Shown piece by piece: positions 51,385-60,489 of a stretch of 64,000 nucleotides of DNA. Each line of letters starts with the position of its first letter. Position 1 is the stretch's first letter. The position numbers and the translations under genes are program-made. The notes below the pieces were generated by a model. The model was not told the origin of the DNA. It saw only the letters and a list, made by a program, of their open reading frames with translations, and made no database searches. Source of the stretch: Polynucleobacter sinensis (lineage in GTDB: Bacteria; Pseudomonadota; Gammaproteobacteria; Burkholderiales; Burkholderiaceae); assembly GCF_001595985.1 (NCBI RefSeq), contig NZ_LOJJ01000018.1, positions 1 to 64,000 on the forward strand, read 5' to 3'.

Positions 51385-52275
51385 ATGATGAAGATAGGTC
51401 TGATTGGTACTGGAAGGCTTGGTGGAGGTATTGTTGAGCGCCTTATAAATGTTGGGCATGATGTTTTTATTTGGAATCGCTCGCCAGAAAAGACCCTTCA
51501 CCTAGTTGAATTAGGGGCAACATTAATGGCTTCTCCCGCTCAGGTGGTTGAAGCGGCTGAAATAATCTTATCTGTGTTGACTGATGCTCAGGCAATTGAG
51601 GCTGCATACTCTGGCCCCAATGGAGTCTTGTCTGCGAGTCTGAGGGGCAAAGTTTGTATTGAGATGAGTACAGTACGTCCTGAAACGCAAATTGCTTTAG
51701 CTGCTAAGGTGATTAGTGCCGGAGGTGAGTTTGTTGAGTGTCCGGTTGGAGGTTCAGTTATGCCTGCAAAAGAAGGTGCCTTGTTGGGCTTGGTCGGTGG
51801 CGAAGCTTCATCCGTAGAGCAGGTTCTTCCGCTATTGCGACAAATGTGCCGTCGTGTTGAGCATGTTGGCGCAGTTGGATCGGGATCTAGTTTAAAGCTG
51901 GCAATCAATCTACCCCTATTGGTTTACTGGGAGTCTCTTTCAGAGGCGATTGCGCTTGCAGAGCCCATTGGAATAGATCCGGAGCGACTCTTGGACATAT
52001 TGGCAGATACTTCTGGTGCGCCCAACGTGATGAAAGCGCGTGCTCCAAAAATTGCGGCAGCACTCAAGAGTGGAAAGCCTGGAGCAACTTTTTTTAATAT
52101 AGATTCCATCCGCAAGGATTTGCAGACCATGATTGAGGAAGGAAAAAGTCTTGGCTACTCATTACCAGTTGCCCAAGCTGCTTTAAGCTCCTTTGATCGC
52201 TCATCGGCTGCCGGCTATGGAGCTTCCGATGGATCTGAATTGGTTACATCTTGGTTGGCGATAGCAAAAAAATAA
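51385..52275 (+). CDS. 3-hydroxyisobutyrate-dehydrogenase-family oxidoreductase
   Basis: A 296-residue beta-hydroxyacid dehydrogenase. IGLIGTGRLGGGIVERL is the NAD(P) motif, ECPVGGSVMPAKEGAL the substrate loop, and SGSSLKLAINL carries the catalytic Lys. A tandem ATG follows TTGGAG. The divergent paralogue at 50258 shares only family-level similarity, so this is not a recent duplication. Confidence 0.87.
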   Translation: MMKIGLIGTGRLGGGIVERLINVGHDVFIWNRSPEKTLHLVELGATLMASPAQVVEAAEIILSVLTDAQAIEAAYSGPNGVLSASLRGKVCIEMSTVRPETQIALAAKVISAGGEFVECPVGGSVMPAKEGALLGLVGGEASSVEQVLPLLRQMCRRVEHVGAVGSGSSLKLAINLPLLVYWESLSEAIALAEPIGIDPERLLDILADTSGAPNVMKARAPKIAAALKSGKPGATFFNIDSIRKDLQTMIEEGKSLGYSLPVAQAALSSFDRSSAAGYGASDGSELVTSWLAIAKK

Positions 52276-52295
52276 AATTTTTAGGTTAAGGGGTG

Positions 52296-52320
52296 AGGCG
52301 TCACTTAAGTGGTGACGCCT
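52296..52320 (+). terminator. Hairpin after the 51385 gene
   Basis: AGGCGTCAC and GTGACGCCT form a perfect 9-base stem with a 7-base loop 20 bases after the stop. There is no strong T-run, so it may be a weak terminator or an mRNA-stabilising hairpin. Confidence 0.55.
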
Positions 52321-52424
52321 ACTTCTGACTAATACCGCATCGCAACAATGTTTATTTCTATTTTTTATGCATAATAAGATTTAGCACTCTCAATTAGAAG
52401 GGTGCGTTAACTGGAGGCAAATTT

Positions 52425-53414
52425 ATGATTACCAGATGTCGATCTCATTTAGCGAAGTTTTCTTTTATTGTCATTGCGGGCTTATTTACTGTTGCCACTT
52501 CAGGCGTTTGGGCCCAAACATTTCCCTCCAAGCCAGTGCGCTTAATTGTGACCTATCCACCCGGGGGAAGTTCTGACTTAATGGGTCGACTCATGGCGAA
52601 GAAGCTCGGTGAGCTTTGGGGTCAGCCAATTATTGTTGAAAACAAGGGTGGCGCTGCAGGATCTATTGGTATGGAATATGCTGCGCGACAAGCCCCAGAT
52701 GGCTATACATTTGTTCTGGGAAATTTTGGCCCTGCTTTGGTTAATCCGCTCATGAGCAAGGTTAGCTACAACATGGAAAAAGATTTCTCGCCTATTTCTT
52801 TGACGGCGTCTGGCCCCAATGTTTTGGTTGTGCCTGCAAATTCTCCATATAAAAGCTTGCAAGACTTACTAGATGCTGCAAAAGCGAAGCCTAATGCGCT
52901 CAATTTTGGAACTAGTGGTCCTGGTAGCATGTCTCACATCGCCACCGAAATGATCATGCGTCAGTCTGGTGTGCAAATGACCCATGTTCCTTATAAAGGG
53001 GGTGGTTTAGCCTTGATTGATCTTATGGCTGGACAAATTGATTTTATTGTTTCCGATGCGTTACCTGCAGCTGAACATATTAGGTCCGGAAAATTACGCC
53101 CCTTGGCTATTACAAGTGGATCTAGAACATCTTTAGTTCCTGGGGTCCCTACCTTTTCAGAAGGGGGCTTGCCTGGCTTCGTTGCTTTAACTTGGTGGGG
53201 GGTTTATTTGCCGGCTGGAACTCCAAAAGACATTCAAGAGAAGTACTACACCTCTTTGGTAAAGGTAATGAGTGATCCTGAAATTAAAGAGCGCTTTGCC
53301 GCAATGGGTGTGCAAGCACAAGCGACTACTCCTGATGAATTTAAGACTTATTTAGCATCAGAGAATAGCCGTTATGCCAAATTAATTAGCGAAAACAAAA
53401 TTAAGGCGGACTAA
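52425..53414 (+). CDS. TctC/Bug periplasmic binding protein
   Basis: A 329-residue protein with a signal peptide ending VWAQT. FPSKPVRLIVTYPPGGSSDLMGRLMA and IIVENKGGAAGSIGMEYAA are the family signatures, and HVPYKGGGLALIDLMAGQIDF is the central ligand region. It is separated by a terminator from the convergent amidohydrolase and may serve that enzyme's substrate. Confidence 0.9.
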   Translation: MITRCRSHLAKFSFIVIAGLFTVATSGVWAQTFPSKPVRLIVTYPPGGSSDLMGRLMAKKLGELWGQPIIVENKGGAAGSIGMEYAARQAPDGYTFVLGNFGPALVNPLMSKVSYNMEKDFSPISLTASGPNVLVVPANSPYKSLQDLLDAAKAKPNALNFGTSGPGSMSHIATEMIMRQSGVQMTHVPYKGGGLALIDLMAGQIDFIVSDALPAAEHIRSGKLRPLAITSGSRTSLVPGVPTFSEGGLPGFVALTWWGVYLPAGTPKDIQEKYYTSLVKVMSDPEIKERFAAMGVQAQATTPDEFKTYLASENSRYAKLISENKIKAD

Positions 53415-53421
53415 TTTAAAT

Positions 53422-53443
53422 CTGACCCACTCAGGTGGGTCAG
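53422..53443. terminator. Stem-loop between convergent genes
   Basis: CTGACCCAC-TCAG-GTGGGTCAG is a perfect 9-base stem. It overlaps the last bases of the minus-strand amidohydrolase gene and probably ends transcription from the TctC side. Confidence 0.75.
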
Positions 53444-54675
53444 GCTTTAATTTTTAGTAACTTCATTGCGTTGAGTCCCTGGATTTTTTGACGATCTTCC
53501 TTTGAGAGCTTTTTGACTGAGTTGATTAATCCAAGAGGGTCAACCTCACCCATGTCATAAGGGTAATCCGTTCCCAATAAAATATGGTCCGCGCCATATA
53601 CATCAATTAGATGTCTCAGCATAGTTGGGTCGAACGTAATGGTATCAAAGTAGATTTTCTTCAAATAGTTAGAAGGTTTGGATTTGATCACAGTCCTACA
53701 ATCAGGACGTGCTCGCCAAGCATGATCCATCCGTGCCCAATAGTGAGCTAGGTATCCACCACCATGCGCTGCGATAAATTTAATTTTTGGATTCTTGGCA
53801 ATGACGCCATCAAAAATCAGGTGGCTTACTGCCAGGGTTGTATCTAAGGGGTTGCCAATCACATTATTAAAGTAGTGATTTACAAGGCGATCAGCTTGGG
53901 TTGTGCCAATTGGGTGCATAAAAATCACAACCCCAAGTTCATTGGCTTTGGCAAAAAATTTATCAAGCTTCAGCCTTGGATCTGTCAAGTTCATGCCGTT
54001 GACGTTGGTATTAATCTCTACTCCACGTAAGCCCAGTTTTTTGACGGCATATTCCAGTTCTCGTACTGCCAAGTCGGCGTTCTGAAGAGGTACTGAACCG
54101 AGGCCAACGAAGCGGTCTGGGTGATCGGCTACGATCTTGGCTATACCTTCATTGACTTCTCTAGCGATGCTAGCCCCTAAATCTGGCTCAGTGAAATAAA
54201 AATACTGAAATGGGGCTGGGCAAACTGCTTGAATATCAACACCCATTTTGTCCATATCACGAATTCGTTCGGTGATGCCAGTAAGCTTTGAGGCCCTATC
54301 GGCCATTTGTTTGACATTCGTTTGGCGCGTTAAGTCGTTAGCAAAAATAATTGAAGTATCGTATTGCGCTGCATTCAAGTACTCAGTTTTTTTGGCAACT
54401 TCAGGGTTGAGGTAGTGGCAGTGGATATCAACGACCTTTAATTTGCCTTTACGATCCTTGCTGATGATTCGGGTCTTGTCGTTTGGTTTAACCTCTTTTT
54501 TTACCGAAGCTTGACTCGTTTTTTTCGTAGATTTGCGGACATTCGATTTCGAACCTCTTTGCAGCGCAGCAATAGTGCTGTCGGCTAAGCTCTCCTGAGC
54601 TGTTGCATTGTAGAAATTGTCGGCTGCGTGTTGATGCGCTGGATCACTGCAAAATGGGCTACAAGTAAAAAACAT
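53440..54675 (-). CDS. ACMSD-like amidohydrolase (decarboxylase/hydrolase)
   Basis: A 411-residue amidohydrolase-2 family protein. Metal ligands are visible in VDIHCHYLNPE (HxH), IFMHPIG, IAAHGGGYLAHY and LGTDYPYD. The family includes aminocarboxymuconate-semialdehyde and resorcylate decarboxylases. An unusual N-terminal extension of about 80 residues has a Cys/His-rich start (CSPFCSDPAHQH) and a Lys-rich linker. The start at 54675 could be too far upstream, but the Cys/His part recalls N-termini seen in some relatives. Confidence 0.82.
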   Translation of the reverse strand: MFFTCSPFCSDPAHQHAADNFYNATAQESLADSTIAALQRGSKSNVRKSTKKTSQASVKKEVKPNDKTRIISKDRKGKLKVVDIHCHYLNPEVAKKTEYLNAAQYDTSIIFANDLTRQTNVKQMADRASKLTGITERIRDMDKMGVDIQAVCPAPFQYFYFTEPDLGASIAREVNEGIAKIVADHPDRFVGLGSVPLQNADLAVRELEYAVKKLGLRGVEINTNVNGMNLTDPRLKLDKFFAKANELGVVIFMHPIGTTQADRLVNHYFNNVIGNPLDTTLAVSHLIFDGVIAKNPKIKFIAAHGGGYLAHYWARMDHAWRARPDCRTVIKSKPSNYLKKIYFDTITFDPTMLRHLIDVYGADHILLGTDYPYDMGEVDPLGLINSVKKLSKEDRQKIQGLNAMKLLKIKA

Positions 54676-54854
54676 GGCTTCCCCTCACATAAGAATGAAT
54701 ATTGATTTAGATTTTTTAGTGCAACCCTAATGTGCGGGTGGCGAACAGCATCATTATGGGGCATATTCCGGAGAAATTGCTATGCAATTCTTCGGTATGA
54801 TGGTTTTCATTAGAGGGTATCGCTCATTGCTTTACGCTTTATGATTACCTCAAA

Positions 54855-56246
54855 ATGAAATCGAAAAATATTGATCTCGTAATTTATTTAGTGGCAGCCA
54901 CCTTCTTCATGGAGAATTTGGATGGCACTGTCATTACGACATCGTTACCATCGATGGCCAGAGACTTTGGTGTTAGTGCGGTTGATGTAGCTTCGGGTAT
55001 GACAAGCTATTTATTAACATTGGCTGTTTTGATACCTGTCAGCGGATGGTTTTCCGATCGATTTGGTGCGCGTCGTATATTTACTCTGGCAATAGGAATT
55101 TTTACTGCAGCATCAATCCTTTGTGGCTTAAGTGATTCGCTTTCGATGTTCATATTTGCTCGAGTACTGCAGGGGGTTGGGGGTGCCCTTATGGTGCCAG
55201 TTGGTCGATCTTTGGTATTGCAACGAACTCCGAAAGAGGGGGTAATACGCGCCATAGCATTAATTACCTGGCCTGGTTTAATTGCTCCCGTGGTTGGTCC
55301 AGCTGTTGGAGGGTTCATTACTACCTATGCGAGTTGGCATTGGATATTTTTTATTAATGTTCCGCTAGGCCTTGTTGGTATTTACATGAGCCTTTCACTA
55401 TTGGATCCCGGGCAAGAGATTGCGCAAAAGCCGTTTGATTATTTTGGATTTGTTTTTAGCGGATTGACTCTAGCAACCCTCATATGGGGCCTCGAGCTAT
55501 CCCATCGTCTTGAAGAGCATTTTTGGCTTGTTCTTGCTACGATGGTAATTTGCGGAGTATGCGCTTATCTTGCTTACCGCCATATGCGAAGATGTGCCTA
55601 TCCATTGGTAGATTTAAATCTATTAGACATTCCGAGTTTTGCTGTGAGCATTAAAGCCGGCATCATCTTTAGAGCGACTTTAACTGCAGTGCCCTTTTTG
55701 ATGCCTTTATTGTTTCAGTTAGTGTTTGGCATGGATCCGTTTGTAGCGGGGCTAATGGTGTTGAGTATTTTTATTGGGAATTTAGCCATGAAGGCCGTCA
55801 CCTCTCCGATATTGCATCGCTATGGCTTTAAGCGAGTGATGTTAGTAAATGGGGTCTTGTCGGTGCTTTCTATAGTCAGTTGTATATTTATTGATTCGAG
55901 CATGTCACTGCCAATCATCTTATTGATCTTGTTTTTGAATGGTATTTTTAGGTCAATGCAATTCACCTCTATTAATACTATCGGCTTTGCAGATCTTTTA
56001 CCCAATCAGATTAGCTCAGCATCTGCCATTACTAGTACCTCGATGCAGCTGGGAAATACTCTTGGGGTGGCCTTGGCTTCCTTGGGCTTGGTTATTGCGC
56101 ATAATCTTCGCGATGCGCAAGCAACGGTATTGAGCTTGGCAGATTTTCGTATGAGTTTGGTATTTATTGCCCTCATTAGTGCTGTGGGGTTGCTTTGCTT
56201 ATTGCAGCTTCCTAACAATGCCGGCGATGGTATCAGGAAGGGTTAG
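54855..56246 (+). CDS. MFS drug-exporter-type transporter (DHA2 family)
   Basis: A 463-residue membrane protein. It has the DHA2/EmrB signatures MENLDGTVITTSLPSMARDFG in helix 1, GWFSDRFGARRIF in loop 2-3, RVLQGVGGALMVPVGRSLVLQ in helix 4 and GPAVGGFITTYASWHWIFFINVPLG (motif C region) in helix 5. About 14 membrane segments are expected. It stands alone, divergent from the amidohydrolase; the exported compound is unknown. Confidence 0.87.
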   Translation: MKSKNIDLVIYLVAATFFMENLDGTVITTSLPSMARDFGVSAVDVASGMTSYLLTLAVLIPVSGWFSDRFGARRIFTLAIGIFTAASILCGLSDSLSMFIFARVLQGVGGALMVPVGRSLVLQRTPKEGVIRAIALITWPGLIAPVVGPAVGGFITTYASWHWIFFINVPLGLVGIYMSLSLLDPGQEIAQKPFDYFGFVFSGLTLATLIWGLELSHRLEEHFWLVLATMVICGVCAYLAYRHMRRCAYPLVDLNLLDIPSFAVSIKAGIIFRATLTAVPFLMPLLFQLVFGMDPFVAGLMVLSIFIGNLAMKAVTSPILHRYGFKRVMLVNGVLSVLSIVSCIFIDSSMSLPIILLILFLNGIFRSMQFTSINTIGFADLLPNQISSASAITSTSMQLGNTLGVALASLGLVIAHNLRDAQATVLSLADFRMSLVFIALISAVGLLCLLQLPNNAGDGIRKG

Positions 56247-56278
56247 GCGGTTTTTAGTTGCCATGTCTTATAAATGAT

Positions 56279-57040
56279 TTACTCAATTCCGACACGCTGT
56301 AACTGGCCATTTAATCGTGAATCTTGCATCTGCATTAAAAAATTTTTTGCTATTTCTACATTGATTGATGTGGCTACAATCCCTGCGTCATAACTGGTGT
56401 AATTTTGCACATTCGACGGTAGTGGGCCGACAAACTGCAAACCCTTGGGTTCAAATAATTTTATTTCCGTTATTGCCCCAAACCCGATTTCATTTCCACT
56501 ACCCCGAATGATATGCATCAATACAGACTCACCATTGTCATAGCGGATTACCTTTGATTGAATGGCATCCATTACTCCAAGTTGAGTAAAGAGCTTATCT
56601 AGATAAATCCCAGTAGAGGCCTTGTTATAGATAATCCTATCAGCTGCTAGTAGGTATTTTTTTAAGTCGTCTACATTTTGGATATCTGGCTTAGGAACCT
56701 CTGCCCTGACTGTGATGCCTGCGCCAACTTTTCCGATATATGTGCTGATACCTGTCTGAAGCCTTCCCTGCTTTAGCTGTTCATTTATTAAAGCATTTGG
56801 CGCTATTAATATATCGAATACTTGATTCGAGGCTAAGCGCTCTCTTAACTGAGGTCCAGTACCAAATTGAATTGTTACTTTATTCCCCGTGCTCTTCTCA
56901 AATTGATGAATTGCTATCTCAACTCCCGGTTCAACTGCACCGGCGCTCATGATTTTGAGTTCGGCAGCATTTGTCAATAACGGAATTAAGAGGGCGCAGA
57001 ATGCACACCATAGCGGAAGATGTTTTGCTTTAAATTTCAT
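56279..57040 (-). CDS. ModA-like periplasmic substrate-binding protein
   Basis: A 253-residue protein with a signal peptide cleaved near TNAAE, then LKIMSAGAVEPGVEIAIHQFEKSTGNKVTIQFG. This is the molybdate-binding-like (SBP_bac_11) fold. No ModB or ModC gene is adjacent. Such orphan proteins in aromatic degraders may bind organic acids rather than molybdate. It is divergent from the hydrolase operon at 57294. Confidence 0.78.
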   Translation of the reverse strand: MKFKAKHLPLWCAFCALLIPLLTNAAELKIMSAGAVEPGVEIAIHQFEKSTGNKVTIQFGTGPQLRERLASNQVFDILIAPNALINEQLKQGRLQTGISTYIGKVGAGITVRAEVPKPDIQNVDDLKKYLLAADRIIYNKASTGIYLDKLFTQLGVMDAIQSKVIRYDNGESVLMHIIRGSGNEIGFGAITEIKLFEPKGLQFVGPLPSNVQNYTSYDAGIVATSINVEIAKNFLMQMQDSRLNGQLQRVGIE

Positions 57041-57206
57041 TGATCGATTACTCCGTAGAAAAAGAATTGATTGATTAAGATAGTCTACCCATTCCGAAAA
57101 GTGTGATTTTTATCCTATTACATCAAACTGGGGGCTTGAGCGGTCCTTTTCTTTGCCCTATCTTGGAATCAATCAAGCCCTGATTGCTTTATCTTTGCTA
57201 ACATAT

Positions 57207-57223
57207 AAGTGATCAACTGATCA
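57207..57223. promoter_or_regulatory. GTGATCAA-type operator upstream of the hydrolase operon
   Basis: AAGTGATCAACTGATCA closely matches AAGTGATCAAGTGATTA at 59887-59903 in front of the flavin reductase. TGATCA occurs twice with a 2-base spacer. It sits about 70 bases upstream of the hydrolase ATG. The shared site suggests both transcripts answer to the TetR protein encoded between them. Confidence 0.55.
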
Positions 57224-57293
57224 ATTTAATGGAATAATAAGGCCGTTGCAAACACTGCGCGATGATGACATCCCTAAAGAAAAGGTAATTGAA

Positions 57294-58064
57294 ATGCAAG
57301 TAAAAACGCAAACAGCATTTATTTTTGAAGGTAAATTAGGGGCGCCGGTATTGGTGCTGGCAAATTCTTTGGCTGCCGCCCCTCAAATGTGGGATGCCCA
57401 AGTAAAGGCTCTGTCGCAGCATTATCAGATCTTGCGTTATAGCTATCGGGGTCATGCAGACACACCCGCTCAGGGCAATGAAGCCAATATAGAAGATTTA
57501 CGCCAGGATTTATTAGGGTTGTTGGACTATTTGAATATCCAGAAATTTTCTTTTCTTGGCTTATCTCTGGGTGCAATGTTAGGTCTATATCTTGCAGCCA
57601 AGAATCCAGAGCGGGTCACCTCATTAGTAGCGGCAAATTTTCGGCCATTCCAGATTGATGCCACCAAAGAACAATGGAATCAGCGTATTGAGGCCGTGGC
57701 AAAGAATGGTATTAATGCAATTCTCGATGGGACTGCAGATCGCTGGCTGTCTGAGGGGTTTCGGAAGTCTAATCCCGAGATCGACCAAAAGGTGCGCCAA
57801 ATGATTGCGGGAACATCTGCAGATGGCTTTATTGCGTGTGCTAAAGCGGTTAGAGATTATGATGCCCGTCTTTTTATGAATGAAATCCAGTGCCCAGTTC
57901 TTTTGATTGCGGGTTCTTCAGATTTGGCAGCGCCTGTTAGTGAATTCCCTGCAGTGCAGGCCTCCATTAAAGGTAGTCAATATTTGCAACTAGATGCTGC
58001 CCATATTTCAAATATTGAGCGTGAATCTGAATTCACAGATGCCGTATTGAAGTTTCTGAAGTGA
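57294..58064 (+). CDS. Alpha/beta hydrolase, 3-oxoadipate-enol-lactonase-like
   Basis: About 256 residues from the ATG at 57294, which has AAAGG at suitable spacing; a TTG at 57246 would add 16 residues. LVLANSLAAAPQMWDAQV is the oxyanion segment, FLGLSLGAMLGL the nucleophile elbow (Ser), and the Asp and His lie in AGSSDLAAPV and DAAHISNIE. This pattern is typical of PcaD-like lactonases. It heads the cluster with oxidoreductases and the TetR gene. Confidence 0.82.
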   Translation: MQVKTQTAFIFEGKLGAPVLVLANSLAAAPQMWDAQVKALSQHYQILRYSYRGHADTPAQGNEANIEDLRQDLLGLLDYLNIQKFSFLGLSLGAMLGLYLAAKNPERVTSLVAANFRPFQIDATKEQWNQRIEAVAKNGINAILDGTADRWLSEGFRKSNPEIDQKVRQMIAGTSADGFIACAKAVRDYDARLFMNEIQCPVLLIAGSSDLAAPVSEFPAVQASIKGSQYLQLDAAHISNIERESEFTDAVLKFLK

Positions 58065-58102
58065 GATTATTAATAAAAATAGAATATTAGGAGATTGGAA
58101 AT

Positions 58103-59128
58103 ATGAGTCAGAAACAACTTCGTGTCGCAGTGATTGGTTATGGCTGGTGGGGAAAGACTATTGTCGCCACCCTACAGGAGAGCAAGTTCGTCAAAGTAGA
58201 GATGGTTGTTGAGCAAGAGGCTCTGGCACGAGATGCCGCAAAAGCGCTAGGCGAAAAAACGAATTTTCAAGTTTCTGATTTATATGAGGATGCCGTATCT
58301 AATCCCAATGTAGATGCAGTGATTTTATGTACGCCTCATAAGTTACATTCGGCACAGATCGCTGCTGCAGCAAAAGCTGGAAAGCATGTATTTTGTGAAA
58401 AGCCATTATGTTTAACGCTTGATGATGCCATTGCTGCCGTCTCTGCTTGTAAGGCTGCTGGAGTGCTTTTGGGCATTGGCCATGAAAGGCGATTTGAACC
58501 TGCAATCATGGATTTGCGTAAGAGGATTGCTGACGGTGAGTTGGGTACGATATTACAAATTGAAGGGAACTTCAGTCAGGATAAATTCTTTGCTTTGCCT
58601 CCAGACAATTGGCGCCTTTCTAAGGAGCTAGCTCCATGCGGTCCATTATCTGCGACAGGTATTCATTTGGTCGATTTGGCCATTGCAATATTAGGGCCAG
58701 CAGAATCTGTCTTGGCGAGATTAAATACATTGGCAAGTAATTTTGCTAATGGGGACTCTCTTGCAATCATGTTGGGCTTTAAAGGCGGTCCAACTGCATT
58801 GATTAGCGCCATTCTAGCTACGCCATTTGATGGTCGATTTACCGTTTATGGCTCAAAGGGTTGGGTAGAGGTGCGTGATAGGACTCATCCGGAAAATCCA
58901 ACTGGCTGGGATATTAGTATGGTTTTTAGTGGGAAGGAAAAGGTGACATACTTTAATGACCCTCACCCAACAGTGCGATCTAACTTAGAGGCCTTTGCAA
59001 AGGGTGTGCTTGGTATCAGCCCTTACCCTGTGACGACGGATGAGATGTTGGCAAATGTCGCTGCGCTCGAATCTATTATGAAATCAGCCGAGAGTGGTCT
59101 AATCGAGAAAGTCTCCTCTATTACCTAA
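58103..59128 (+). CDS. Gfo/Idh/MocA-family oxidoreductase
   Basis: A 341-residue NAD(P)-dependent oxidoreductase. VAVIGYGWWGKTIVATL is the nucleotide motif, FCEKPLCLTLDDA carries the catalytic Lys (EKP), and GIHLVDLAIAIL the helix with the active-site His. It lies 39 bases after the hydrolase and 4 bases before the TetR gene. It is one of three family members in the cluster, so several alcohol/ketone or dihydrodiol steps are likely. Confidence 0.87.
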   Translation: MSQKQLRVAVIGYGWWGKTIVATLQESKFVKVEMVVEQEALARDAAKALGEKTNFQVSDLYEDAVSNPNVDAVILCTPHKLHSAQIAAAAKAGKHVFCEKPLCLTLDDAIAAVSACKAAGVLLGIGHERRFEPAIMDLRKRIADGELGTILQIEGNFSQDKFFALPPDNWRLSKELAPCGPLSATGIHLVDLAIAILGPAESVLARLNTLASNFANGDSLAIMLGFKGGPTALISAILATPFDGRFTVYGSKGWVEVRDRTHPENPTGWDISMVFSGKEKVTYFNDPHPTVRSNLEAFAKGVLGISPYPVTTDEMLANVAALESIMKSAESGLIEKVSSIT

Positions 59129-59131
59129 TGT

Positions 59132-59821
59132 ATGTCTACGGCCGCTAATAAAAAATCGCTACCCGCATCCTCAACTCCTCTTCCCAGGAGAAGGTTAAGG
59201 CGTGAAGATCGTGATCGAGAAATTGCGCAGGCAGCAGTTGCCTTTTTTGCCGAAGTCGGATTTGATGGCGACACTCGCGAGCTTGCCCGGCGACTGGGCG
59301 TTACTCAATCATTAATATTTCGCTATTTTCCATCGAAGGCCGCTTTAATTGAGCGCGTTTATCAAGAGGTTTATGTTGGTAGGTGGAATCCATACTGGGA
59401 ATCCATTATTACGGACCGAACTGTCCCACTGCAGGCCAGGTTATTGCGTTTCTATAAGGACTACGCTCGCGTTGCGCTGACTTATGATTGGGTGCGCATT
59501 TTTATGTTTTCTGGCTTAAGGGGTGAAAACATTAATGCTCGATATCTTGATTTTCTGCGCAGCAGAGTCCTAGAGCCAATTGCTAAAGAGTTGCGCTTAG
59601 AGCTTGGTTTGCCGGGTTTTGATATTGCCCCCTTGACAGAGGAGGAGGTAGAACTCATTTGGGGTATTAATGCTCGAGTGTTTTATCTGGGGCAGCGCCT
59701 ATGGGTCTTTAATGCACCTCTAACTCTAGATATCGATGAAATTATTGATCAGACGATTACCGCATTTCTGGCTGGTGCTAAGGAGATGATCCCTGATCTG
59801 ATAAGGCGCTCCAAGCCTTAA
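59132..59821 (+). CDS. TetR/AcrR-family transcriptional regulator
   Basis: A 229-residue regulator. The HTH reads TRELARRLGVTQSLIFRYFPSKAALIERVYQEVY near residues 50-83, behind a Pro/Arg-rich N-terminus. It is encoded inside the operon, between the two transcripts that carry matching GTGATCAA palindromes. It is therefore the likely repressor of both, released by a pathway compound. Confidence 0.9.
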   Translation: MSTAANKKSLPASSTPLPRRRLRREDRDREIAQAAVAFFAEVGFDGDTRELARRLGVTQSLIFRYFPSKAALIERVYQEVYVGRWNPYWESIITDRTVPLQARLLRFYKDYARVALTYDWVRIFMFSGLRGENINARYLDFLRSRVLEPIAKELRLELGLPGFDIAPLTEEEVELIWGINARVFYLGQRLWVFNAPLTLDIDEIIDQTITAFLAGAKEMIPDLIRRSKP

Positions 59822-59874
59822 TTCAGTTGTTCGCCTCGGATTAATAGGGTTTTCCCTTATTGATATAGATCAAA

Positions 59875-59903
59875 TGATCACTTATAAAGTGATCAAGTGA
59901 TTA
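59875..59903. promoter_or_regulatory. 21-bp perfect palindrome plus extra half-site, likely TetR operator
   Basis: TGATCACTT-ATA-AAGTGATCA (59875-59895) is a perfect 9-3-9 palindrome. A further GTGATTA half-site extends it to 59903, matching the site at 57207-57223. It lies 39 bases before the flavin reductase ATG, and the TATAAA in its centre could double as a -10 element. Binding by the adjacent TetR protein is inferred. Confidence 0.65.
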
Positions 59904-59941
59904 CTTAATTCAGTTGATTTATCAACGGGCGGGGATGGAAT

Positions 59942-60442
59942 ATGAGCATTGAAGTTTGTGGCGATAAGTTTGACTCAAGAGAGCTCAGAAATGTTTTGGG
60001 TTGCTTTGGAACGGGTGTCACGGTTGTGACAACGGTCGCCAATTCTGGAGAGCGGATTGGTTTAACGGCTAATTCGTTTAGTTCTGTATCGCTGGATCCC
60101 CCAATTGTTTTATGGAGTCTTGGCAAACAATCTCGAAATCTTTCAGTTTTCCAGGAATCGGGTCGTTTCGTGATTAATGTGTTGGGCGTGGATCAGCTCC
60201 ACTTATCCAATCAGTTTGCAAAACCATCGGATGATCGGTTTGCTGGAGTAGAGCATAGCGCAGGACTTGGCGGCCTGCCCGTGATTCATGGTTGCGCAGC
60301 CAATATCGAATGTGAAACATTAAGTGCGCAAGAGGTTGGTGATCACATTCTATTTTTAGGAAAAATTGTGCGCTATTCCTACCTAAAAAAAGATACGCTC
60401 CTCTTTTGTAATGGAGCATATGCAAAAGCTATTGAGGTTTGA
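59942..60442 (+). CDS. Flavin reductase family protein
   Basis: A 166-residue HpaC/DIM6-type flavin reductase. ELRNVLGCFGTGVTVVTT, then LTANSFSSVSLDPPIVLWSLG and VGDHILFLGKIVRYS are the family signatures. It lies 47 bases before the luciferase-like monooxygenase, to which it should deliver FMNH2. It is the second reductase of this family in the window; the other (5429) belongs to the HpaB-type system. Confidence 0.88.
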   Translation: MSIEVCGDKFDSRELRNVLGCFGTGVTVVTTVANSGERIGLTANSFSSVSLDPPIVLWSLGKQSRNLSVFQESGRFVINVLGVDQLHLSNQFAKPSDDRFAGVEHSAGLGGLPVIHGCAANIECETLSAQEVGDHILFLGKIVRYSYLKKDTLLFCNGAYAKAIEV

Positions 60443-60489
60443 AATAGCAAGTGCAATGAAATATTTAAAAAAGTAAATCAATCGGAGAG

